Part shown: positions 1 through 5,214 of the stretch, in pieces
Numbering within the stretch: position 1 is the stretch's first letter
How the letters are laid out: every line of letters begins with the position of its first letter
NCBI GenBank assembly: GCA_964293585.1
Contig: CAXYYS010000031.1
Span: 1-21,510 of the forward strand
Direction of reading: 5' to 3'
DNA: 21,510 bases
Source: JAKVKY01 sp964293585
GTDB taxonomy: Bacteria > Bacillota > Negativicutes > Acidaminococcales > Acidaminococcaceae
The notes under the pieces: generated by a model
Seen by the model: only the letters and a program-made list of their open reading frames with translations
What the model was told of the DNA's origin: nothing
The model's database searches: none
Position numbers and translations under genes: made by a program

Positions 1-472
1 GCTGTTGAACCAAGGCGTCTAATTTTTTTAGGAATTCATTCTCCATGCGAAGCTGGGCATTCTCAGCTTCCAACTGTTCCAGGCGGGTTAAATTTTCTTT
101 CTTTTTTGGCTTCTTAGGCATTTTGCTCGGCCTGCCTTTCTTCTTTGAAAGCAGCCCAGAGTTACCTCTTGTTAGGTATTTATGTTCCCATTGATAGACT
201 GTACCAGAATTGGGAACATTAAATTGAGCTGCCACTTGCATAAATGATAACCCATGTTCCCACCTATATTCAATAACTTTTTTCTTGAATTCAGGTGTAT
301 ACCGTCTATTAACACGTAATAATTGGGACGTTCCACCAGCTCTATACCTATCTATCCATGTGCCTACGGTTGTTTTCCCAACACTAAATTCCTTAGCAAG
401 CATCCTAATACTTTTCCCTGCAATACTTTCCTTTATTACTTTTGCCCTAAGTTCATGACTAAATTTTGTCAT
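1..472 (-). CDS. IS3-family OrfA (partial, cut by window edge)
   Basis: This is the first 157 codons of the OrfA protein described in full at 3016-3513; the visible sequence is identical to it. The ATG at 470-472 is preceded by GGAGG inside a long inverted repeat (479-523). The stop codon and the frameshift site would lie just outside the window. It contains both helix-turn-helix segments and most of the leucine-zipper region. Confidence 0.88.
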   Translation of the reverse strand, partial: MTKFSHELRAKVIKESIAGKSIRMLAKEFSVGKTTVGTWIDRYRAGGTSQLLRVNRRYTPEFKKKVIEYRWEHGLSFMQVAAQFNVPNSGTVYQWEHKYLTRGNSGLLSKKKGRPSKMPKKPKKKENLTRLEQLEAENAQLRMENEFLKKLDALVQQ

Positions 473-478
473 ATAAAA

Positions 479-523
479 ACTGCACCTCCAAATGTTATTT
501 TTGTCTAACATTTGGGGTGCAGT
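479..523 (-). promoter_or_regulatory. Hairpin sequestering the orfA SD (partial IS copy)
   Basis: Same long inverted repeat as at 3520-3564: 18 base pairs with one bulged A. It covers the GGAGG of orfA and would form only in transcripts that enter the IS from outside. Confidence 0.55.
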
Positions 524-531
524 TCACTTAC

Positions 532-546
532 GCTGTCCTGCTTTTT
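532..546 (-). terminator. Half of the intrinsic terminator of porin copy 1
   Basis: GCTGTCCTGCTTTTT is one arm of a 15-bp inverted repeat. Its partner is not next to it because the IS lies directly beyond CTT at 527-529. By analogy with the right-hand copy (2122-2136 with 3573-3587), the other arm should lie past the far end of the IS, outside the window. On the porin transcript this is the upstream arm. Confidence 0.6.
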
Positions 547-586
547 GTAGTTTTATGGGAACTACCACCCTTTAATCCACTTAGGA

Positions 587-1900
587 TTAGAACGTTACTA
601 ACATCTGGCCCCACAGAGTCTTGTCGTGGTTGTCGCTTTCTTTGCCCTTCAGGTCAAAATATTCAACGGCAGCGATCATGTTCTTAGCCACGGTGTAGTT
701 AGCACCTACCATGTAGCCGCTGAAGCCTTCAAATACAAAGTCTTTCCAAGAAGCAGGATCCATGGTATGAGCGATGAAAGTACCAGCACCCTGGTTGTAG
801 TACTTAGCATTTACGCCCCAGCTGCCAACCTTGTTAGCCTTTGCACCAGCATAAGCACCGGATACAACGACGCCCTTATTGGAAGCATCACCAGCATCAA
901 CATTGCTCTTCAGGTATACAGCACCCAAGGAAGCTTCGCCAAACTTGAAGTTCAAGCCAACATTCCAAATGGCATCATCATCTGCAACAGCGCCAGCATC
1001 AGCCTTAATAGTAGTATTACCAGTAACCTTACTATAAGCATAAGGCATAGGATCAGCATTGGTAAACTTGTCATAGCCTGCAGACAGGGTAACATTCTTG
1101 CCCAGATCAGCAGCAGCATTTACGCCCCAAGCCTTGTTATAATCAATACCTAAACTAGTAACTGTCTTCTTCGTAGTGTCAGTAACAGTTTTATACTCAT
1201 TGGTAGGACGGCCATAGTATGCACCCAGACGTACATTCTTGCCATAAGCAACCTTTACGCCATCGAAACGGGTATCATAAATTTCAGGAACCGGCAGGGT
1301 GTTGTTGAAACGACCTGCGGTAACCTTAGCACCACCCAAACGGCCTTCTAAGTAAGCGCGTTGGAAATCAGTGGTCTCATCACCGGCATTGTTGGTGAAA
1401 TCTTGAATGTTCTGCAGCATGCCAACATAGTTCCAGTTGTCATTTACAGCGCCAGTCATCCAAATACGGCTACGCAGTTGATGCTCGAAGTTCTTATCTG
1501 CACTCTTGTCTGCATGATAAGGAGTTCCCTCGGTATCATTATTTGCATAATGATAACGAATCTGTCCGGTGATCTTTACGTTGTCGCTCTTCTTTTCCAG
1601 TTTAGCAACGCGTACGCCCAGGCTATCCAGCTCATCAGCGAATTCGCTGGCCAGACGGTCAACGTTTGCGCCCTTAGCCATTGCGCGAGCAACGATCTGA
1701 GCCATTTCATAACGGGTCATCAGGCGGTCGCCACGATAGGTGCCATCGCCGTAACCATCAACAACGCCGGCAGCTGCCAGCTTGGCGATGCTGCCATATG
1801 CCCAGTGGCCGGCAGGTACATCGGAGAACGGGTTAGCGGCAAAAGCGCTGGCGCTGATGCCCATGGCGATTGCCATAGCTAATACTAAAGACTTTTTCAT
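587..1900 (-). CDS. SLH-domain outer-membrane porin (OmpM-like), copy 1
   Basis: This 437-residue protein has a signal peptide (about 1-21, ending SASAFA), one SLH domain (about 23-75, beginning NPFSDVPAGHWAY), a short coiled-coil-like spacer (about 80-104) and a beta-barrel region to a C-terminal Phe (QMLVTF). In Negativicutes such proteins are major porins whose SLH domain binds modified peptidoglycan and so tethers the outer membrane; that role is inferred from the family. I chose the ATG at 1898-1900, preceded by AAGGAGG. A longer reading to 2008 would translate through the ribosome site and leader, so I reject it. The protein is identical to copy 2, and the genes differ only at five third codon positions (1769, 1784, 1811, 1832, 1850). 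Promoter and leader are its own. Confidence 0.93.
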   Translation of the reverse strand: MKKSLVLAMAIAMGISASAFAANPFSDVPAGHWAYGSIAKLAAAGVVDGYGDGTYRGDRLMTRYEMAQIVARAMAKGANVDRLASEFADELDSLGVRVAKLEKKSDNVKITGQIRYHYANNDTEGTPYHADKSADKNFEHQLRSRIWMTGAVNDNWNYVGMLQNIQDFTNNAGDETTDFQRAYLEGRLGGAKVTAGRFNNTLPVPEIYDTRFDGVKVAYGKNVRLGAYYGRPTNEYKTVTDTTKKTVTSLGIDYNKAWGVNAAADLGKNVTLSAGYDKFTNADPMPYAYSKVTGNTTIKADAGAVADDDAIWNVGLNFKFGEASLGAVYLKSNVDAGDASNKGVVVSGAYAGAKANKVGSWGVNAKYYNQGAGTFIAHTMDPASWKDFVFEGFSGYMVGANYTVAKNMIAAVEYFDLKGKESDNHDKTLWGQMLVTF

Positions 1901-1902
1901 AA

Positions 1903-1925
1903 GTTTTTCCTCCTTCAGGAAAATA
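1903..1925 (-). promoter_or_regulatory. Hairpin holding the porin 1 Shine-Dalgarno
   Basis: On the mRNA, TTTTCC pairs with GGAAAA, leaving TGAAGGA in the loop, so the ribosome site AAGGAGG is half inside the stem. The same arrangement occurs before copy 2, although flanking leader sequence differs. In copy 1 only, an upstream UUCCUCC (within 1951-1962) could also pair with GGAGGAA of the ribosome site. Pairing is read from sequence; regulation is inference. Confidence 0.45.
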
Positions 1926-1964
1926 ATGTATTTATCATAAGCCGGCTCTCCAGGAGGAAGGATA

Positions 1965-2000
1965 GTTTTGAAGCGAGTTGCCTTGTTTCCTCTTTCAAAC
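1965..2000 (-). promoter_or_regulatory. Conserved stem-loop in the porin 1 leader
   Basis: The mRNA has GUUUGAA pairing with UUCAAAAC (one bulge), then GAG/CUC closing a 12-nt loop GAAACAAGGCAA. The loop and closing triplet are the same in the leader of porin 2 (5020-5046), while the outer stem has a different sequence that still pairs. I cannot match it to a known riboswitch class. It may be a cis-acting RNA or a protein or sRNA binding site. Confidence 0.45.
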
Positions 2001-2046
2001 TCACCCACCCCTTAGAACGGCCTATAACCAAAATTAAGATGTTTTA

Positions 2047-2075
2047 ATTTTACACTCTTAAGCGTAAAAAGGCAA
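2047..2075 (-). promoter_or_regulatory. Promoter of porin copy 1
   Basis: -35 TTGCCT (2070-2075) and -10 TAAAAT (2047-2052) with a 17-bp spacer, giving a predicted start near 2040 and a leader of about 140 nt. A GGTTATAGG slightly downstream (2021-2029) could be a second -10; the neighbouring CGGCCTAT (2018-2025) is also found at the porin 2 start region (5104-5111). Confidence 0.6.
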
Positions 2076-2121
2076 GTGTTTTTTATTAAAAAAACAAAAA
2101 AGTGTAAAGTTAACTGAAGAT

Positions 2122-2136
2122 AAAAAGCAGGACAGC
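2122..2136 (-). terminator. Downstream arm of the split porin 2 terminator
   Basis: AAAAAGCAGGACAGC is the exact reverse complement of 3573-3587. Joining the two sides and removing the IS with one copy of CTT rebuilds a 15-bp perfect stem with a four-base loop and a T-run on the minus strand, a typical intrinsic terminator of the right-hand porin. The IS now separates the arms by about 1.4 kb. Confidence 0.75.
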
Positions 2137-2167
2137 TTTGATATGCACCCAAAATGTTGGACAGTTT

Positions 2168-3028
2168 TTAAGCAACTAATCTGGAATGAGTTCGGTATTC
2201 TACCGGGCTCATTCCTTTTAGTTTGAGTTTGATTCTCTTGTTGTTATAGTAATAGATATATTCGTGTAATTTCTTTTCAAAGTCTTCCAGAGACTTAAAT
2301 TCCTGTAAATAGAGTAGTTCTGATTTCAGAAGTCCAAAAAAGTTTTCCATCACGGAGTTATCCAAGCAATTTCCCTTGCGGGACATGCTTTGGATTATGC
2401 CGTGATTTTTTAATGCCTTCTGGTAGAAGGCATGCTGGTACTGCCAGCCTTGGTCTGAGTGTAATATTATGCCCTTGGTATCCTTGACCTTAGCAAAGGC
2501 CTTACCCAGCATACTCATAACTTGTTGCAAAACAGGGGCTGTAGACAGTTCATAACTCACAATCTCACCATTAAACATATCCAAGATTGGCGAAAGATAA
2601 AGTTTTTTCCCAAAAAGGGCAAATTCCGTTATATCCGTAGTCCATTTTTGGTTTGGTCTATCCGACTTAAAGTCTCTTTGAATAATGTTATGGGCAATTT
2701 TACCAAGTTGCCCTCTGTAAGAGCGATATTTCCTCATGCGTACCCTGCTGGTAAGGCCTTCTTCTTTCATTAGGCGCATAACCACCTTGTGGTTGATGCA
2801 GACAGCTTGTCTGTGCATTTCGGCTGTGACACGGCGGTAGCCGTACCTGCCGAAATTGCTCTCGCAGATGTGGTGGAGTCTGGCTCTGATCTCTGCGTAT
2901 TTGTCTGCCTTGTGCAATGACTTGATGATGGCGTAGTATGTGCTGCGTGCCAGCTTGGCATACTTTAGCAGAGCTTTGAGCGGAAATCTCGCCTTGAGCT
3001 CGAAAACAACTATGGCTAATTCTTTTTT
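2168..3028 (-). CDS. IS3-family transposase OrfB (rve/DDE integrase), made by -1 frameshift
   Basis: OrfB carries the catalytic core of the transposase: WTTDITEF (first Asp), LHSDQGWQY (second Asp) and a Glu in CLDNSVMENFFGLLK, i.e. a complete DDE triad with IS150-type spacing. The frame has no good start of its own; its first start-like codon (TTG at 2915-2917) lacks a ribosome site and lies after conserved N-terminal sequence. Reading upstream, the frame joins orfA at the heptamer A AAA AAG (3022-3028), giving 284 residues after the shift and an OrfAB fusion of about 448 residues. Confidence 0.92.
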   Translation of the reverse strand, partial: KKELAIVVFELKARFPLKALLKYAKLARSTYYAIIKSLHKADKYAEIRARLHHICESNFGRYGYRRVTAEMHRQAVCINHKVVMRLMKEEGLTSRVRMRKYRSYRGQLGKIAHNIIQRDFKSDRPNQKWTTDITEFALFGKKLYLSPILDMFNGEIVSYELSTAPVLQQVMSMLGKAFAKVKDTKGIILHSDQGWQYQHAFYQKALKNHGIIQSMSRKGNCLDNSVMENFFGLLKSELLYLQEFKSLEDFEKKLHEYIYYYNNKRIKLKLKGMSPVEYRTHSRLVA

Positions 3029-3513
3029 GGTTGCTTTTTCCGCTGTTGAACCAAGGCGTCTAATTTTTTTAGGAATTCATTCTCCATGCGAAGCTGGGCA
3101 TTCTCAGCTTCCAACTGTTCCAGGCGGGTTAAATTTTCTTTCTTTTTTGGCTTCTTAGGCATTTTGCTCGGCCTGCCTTTCTTCTTTGAAAGCAGCCCAG
3201 AGTTACCTCTTGTTAGGTATTTATGTTCCCATTGATAGACTGTACCAGAATTGGGAACATTAAATTGAGCTGCCACTTGCATAAATGATAACCCATGTTC
3301 CCACCTATATTCAATAACTTTTTTCTTGAATTCAGGTGTATACCGTCTATTAACACGTAATAATTGGGACGTTCCACCAGCTCTATACCTATCTATCCAT
3401 GTGCCTACGGTTGTTTTCCCAACACTAAATTCCTTAGCAAGCATCCTAATACTTTTCCCTGCAATACTTTCCTTTATTACTTTTGCCCTAAGTTCATGAC
3501 TAAATTTTGTCAT
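3016..3513 (-). CDS. IS3-family OrfA (helix-turn-helix, leucine zipper)
   Basis: OrfA (165 residues) binds the IS ends and regulates transposition. Two helix-turn-helix segments are visible (about 15-45 and 65-98), then a basic stretch rich in Lys (about 110-126) and a leucine zipper (about 126-155, with LEQLEAENAQLRMENEFLKKL) for multimer formation. I start at the ATG at 3511-3513, with GGAGG 12 nt upstream; an extension to 3552 would run through the ribosome site. The stop follows the slippery heptamer by one codon, as expected if part of the ribosomes shift into orfB. Confidence 0.93.
   Translation of the reverse strand: MTKFSHELRAKVIKESIAGKSIRMLAKEFSVGKTTVGTWIDRYRAGGTSQLLRVNRRYTPEFKKKVIEYRWEHGLSFMQVAAQFNVPNSGTVYQWEHKYLTRGNSGLLSKKKGRPSKMPKKPKKKENLTRLEQLEAENAQLRMENEFLKKLDALVQQRKKQPKKN
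3022..3028 (-). other. Programmed -1 frameshift heptamer (A AAA AAG)
   Basis: In the OrfA frame the codons are CCA AAA AAG AAT TAG, so the heptamer is in phase for tandem slippage. After slippage the frame reads GAA TTA GCC and continues unbroken to the OrfB stop at 2168. This is the usual IS3-family signal. Confidence 0.85.
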
Positions 3514-3519
3514 ATAAAA

Positions 3520-3564
3520 ACTGCACCTCCAAATGTTATTTTTGTCTAACATTTGGGGTGCAGT
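3520..3564 (-). promoter_or_regulatory. IS end hairpin sequestering the orfA ribosome site
   Basis: ACTGCACC near the IS tip pairs with GGTGCAGT beside orfA, and CCAAATGTTA pairs with TAACATTTGG, giving 18 base pairs with one bulged A. The GGAGG of orfA (complement of 3526-3530) is inside the stem. A transcript entering from the porin would fold this and hide the site. Protection from read-through transcription of this kind is known for other insertion sequences; here it is inferred. Confidence 0.6.
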
Positions 3565-3572
3565 TCACTTAC

Positions 3573-3587
3573 GCTGTCCTGCTTTTT
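3573..3587 (-). terminator. Upstream arm of the split porin 2 terminator
   Basis: GCTGTCCTGCTTTTT, 41 nt past the porin 2 stop, is exactly complementary to 2122-2136. Before the IS inserted, the two formed the porin terminator. Now transcription from the porin has no nearby stem-loop and should run into orfA. Confidence 0.75.
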
Positions 3588-3627
3588 GTAGTTTTATGGG
3601 AACTACCACCCTTTAATCCACTTAGGA

Positions 3628-4941
3628 TTAGAACGTTACTAACATCTGGCCCCACAGAGTCTTGTCGTGGTTGTCGCTTTCTTTGCCCTTCAGGTCAAAA
3701 TATTCAACGGCAGCGATCATGTTCTTAGCCACGGTGTAGTTAGCACCTACCATGTAGCCGCTGAAGCCTTCAAATACAAAGTCTTTCCAAGAAGCAGGAT
3801 CCATGGTATGAGCGATGAAAGTACCAGCACCCTGGTTGTAGTACTTAGCATTTACGCCCCAGCTGCCAACCTTGTTAGCCTTTGCACCAGCATAAGCACC
3901 GGATACAACGACGCCCTTATTGGAAGCATCACCAGCATCAACATTGCTCTTCAGGTATACAGCACCCAAGGAAGCTTCGCCAAACTTGAAGTTCAAGCCA
4001 ACATTCCAAATGGCATCATCATCTGCAACAGCGCCAGCATCAGCCTTAATAGTAGTATTACCAGTAACCTTACTATAAGCATAAGGCATAGGATCAGCAT
4101 TGGTAAACTTGTCATAGCCTGCAGACAGGGTAACATTCTTGCCCAGATCAGCAGCAGCATTTACGCCCCAAGCCTTGTTATAATCAATACCTAAACTAGT
4201 AACTGTCTTCTTCGTAGTGTCAGTAACAGTTTTATACTCATTGGTAGGACGGCCATAGTATGCACCCAGACGTACATTCTTGCCATAAGCAACCTTTACG
4301 CCATCGAAACGGGTATCATAAATTTCAGGAACCGGCAGGGTGTTGTTGAAACGACCTGCGGTAACCTTAGCACCACCCAAACGGCCTTCTAAGTAAGCGC
4401 GTTGGAAATCAGTGGTCTCATCACCGGCATTGTTGGTGAAATCTTGAATGTTCTGCAGCATGCCAACATAGTTCCAGTTGTCATTTACAGCGCCAGTCAT
4501 CCAAATACGGCTACGCAGTTGATGCTCGAAGTTCTTATCTGCACTCTTGTCTGCATGATAAGGAGTTCCCTCGGTATCATTATTTGCATAATGATAACGA
4601 ATCTGTCCGGTGATCTTTACGTTGTCGCTCTTCTTTTCCAGTTTAGCAACGCGTACGCCCAGGCTATCCAGCTCATCAGCGAATTCGCTGGCCAGACGGT
4701 CAACGTTTGCGCCCTTAGCCATTGCGCGAGCAACGATCTGAGCCATTTCATAACGGGTCATCAGGCGGTCGCCACGATAGGTGCCATCGCCGTAACCATC
4801 AACAACGCCAGCAGCTGCCAGCTTTGCGATGCTGCCATATGCCCAGTGGCCAGCAGGTACATCGGAGAACGGATTAGCGGCAAAAGCGCTAGCGCTGATG
4901 CCCATGGCGATTGCCATAGCTAATACTAAAGACTTTTTCAT
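3628..4941 (-). CDS. SLH-domain outer-membrane porin (OmpM-like), copy 2
   Basis: The protein is residue-for-residue the same 437-amino-acid porin as copy 1: signal peptide (about 1-21), SLH domain (about 23-75), coiled-coil-like spacer (about 80-104) and a barrel ending in Phe. The ATG at 4939-4941 follows AAAGGAGG. Five silent third-base differences from copy 1 lie at 4810, 4825, 4852, 4873 and 4891 (codons 44 to 17); beyond them I see none as far as the copies can be compared. Immediately upstream of the start the two genes diverge, so one protein is made under two promoters and leaders. Its own terminator is interrupted by the IS. Confidence 0.93.
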   Translation of the reverse strand: MKKSLVLAMAIAMGISASAFAANPFSDVPAGHWAYGSIAKLAAAGVVDGYGDGTYRGDRLMTRYEMAQIVARAMAKGANVDRLASEFADELDSLGVRVAKLEKKSDNVKITGQIRYHYANNDTEGTPYHADKSADKNFEHQLRSRIWMTGAVNDNWNYVGMLQNIQDFTNNAGDETTDFQRAYLEGRLGGAKVTAGRFNNTLPVPEIYDTRFDGVKVAYGKNVRLGAYYGRPTNEYKTVTDTTKKTVTSLGIDYNKAWGVNAAADLGKNVTLSAGYDKFTNADPMPYAYSKVTGNTTIKADAGAVADDDAIWNVGLNFKFGEASLGAVYLKSNVDAGDASNKGVVVSGAYAGAKANKVGSWGVNAKYYNQGAGTFIAHTMDPASWKDFVFEGFSGYMVGANYTVAKNMIAAVEYFDLKGKESDNHDKTLWGQMLVTF

Positions 4942-4943
4942 AA

Positions 4944-4966
4944 TTTTTTCCTCCTTTAGGAAAACA
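4944..4966 (-). promoter_or_regulatory. Hairpin holding the porin 2 Shine-Dalgarno
   Basis: TTTTCCT on the mRNA faces AGGAGGAAAA across a two-base turn, or TTTTCC/GGAAAA with the site in the loop. It is kept in both porin leaders. A second small hairpin, GTTTC/GAAAC with a UCCG loop, lies just upstream (4984-4997). Its effect on translation is not known. Confidence 0.45.
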
Positions 4967-5019
4967 TTTTATATATCATAAAACGTTTCCGGAGAAACTG
5001 CGCTTGCTGCGGCCCACGC

Positions 5020-5046
5020 GGTAAGAGTTGCCTTGTTTCCTCTACC
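5020..5046 (-). promoter_or_regulatory. Conserved stem-loop in the porin 2 leader
   Basis: GGUA pairs with UACC (one bulged U), then GAG/CUC closes the loop GAAACAAGGCAA. Loop and closing pairs equal those in the porin 1 leader, whereas the outer stem differs and still pairs. That pattern suggests the RNA shape matters, but it rests on two sequences. Confidence 0.45.
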
Positions 5047-5109
5047 AAGCCTCGGCTCCCGCCTATCTCCTTGCACGTTTTATAATCCTATTAAGCCTTT
5101 CTACGGCCT

Positions 5110-5138
5110 ATTATACAGGGTTCGCTTGAAAAATGCAA
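5110..5138 (-). promoter_or_regulatory. Promoter of porin copy 2
   Basis: -35 TTGCAT (5133-5138), 17-bp spacer and consensus -10 TATAAT (5110-5115). The predicted start is near 5103, giving a leader of about 160 nt. It is closer to consensus than the copy 1 promoter, so this copy may be the more strongly transcribed; that is inference. Confidence 0.75.
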
Positions 5139-5214
5139 GCGCTTTTGACTATCCAGTCAAAAGAGATTTGTGAAATTTATGTGAAAAATATTTTTTTGTC
5201 AAACAACAACTTAT

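Larger units (their letters stand above)
1..526 (-). mobile_element. Partial IS3-family (IS150-type) element, orfA-proximal end
   Basis: This stretch matches 3042-3567 with no difference that I could find by eye, so it is the orfA end of a second copy of the IS found complete at 2139-3567. The terminal inverted repeat ends at 526, followed by CTT (527-529) and the terminator arm 532-546, exactly as at the other copy. The rest of the element lies beyond the left edge of the window, so it cannot be said whether this copy is complete. Confidence 0.9.
2139..3567 (-). mobile_element. Complete IS3-family (IS150-type) insertion sequence
   Basis: The 1429-bp element is bounded by inverted repeats: TGATATGCACCC at 2139 and TGAACTGCACCC read inward from 3567, matching at about 21 of the first 25 bases. 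CTT on each side (2136-2138 and 3568-3570) is a 3-bp target duplication. It carries orfA and orfB in the order and -1 frameshift arrangement usual for IS3. All DDE residues and both ends look intact, so it may still be mobile. It lies in the loop of a porin terminator. Confidence 0.93.

Noticed and set aside
626..1153. Open reading frame of 175 codons on the plus strand inside porin copy 1 (and 3667-4194 in copy 2)
   Set aside because: It is antisense to a clear porin, has no ribosome site or recognisable domain, and its presence in both copies follows from their identity.
1361..1882. Open reading frame of 173 codons on the plus strand over the porin N-terminal half (and 4402-4923)
   Set aside because: All five differences between copies change this frame but are silent in the porin, showing that selection acts on the porin frame.
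1901..2008. N-terminal extension of porin copy 1 by 36 residues
   Set aside because: It would translate through the leader and ribosome site and hide the signal peptide; copy 2 has no equivalent extension.
2168..2917. Independent OrfB start at the TTG at 2915-2917
   Set aside because: No ribosome site, and family-like sequence (KYAKLARSTYYAIIKSL) continues upstream to the frameshift site.
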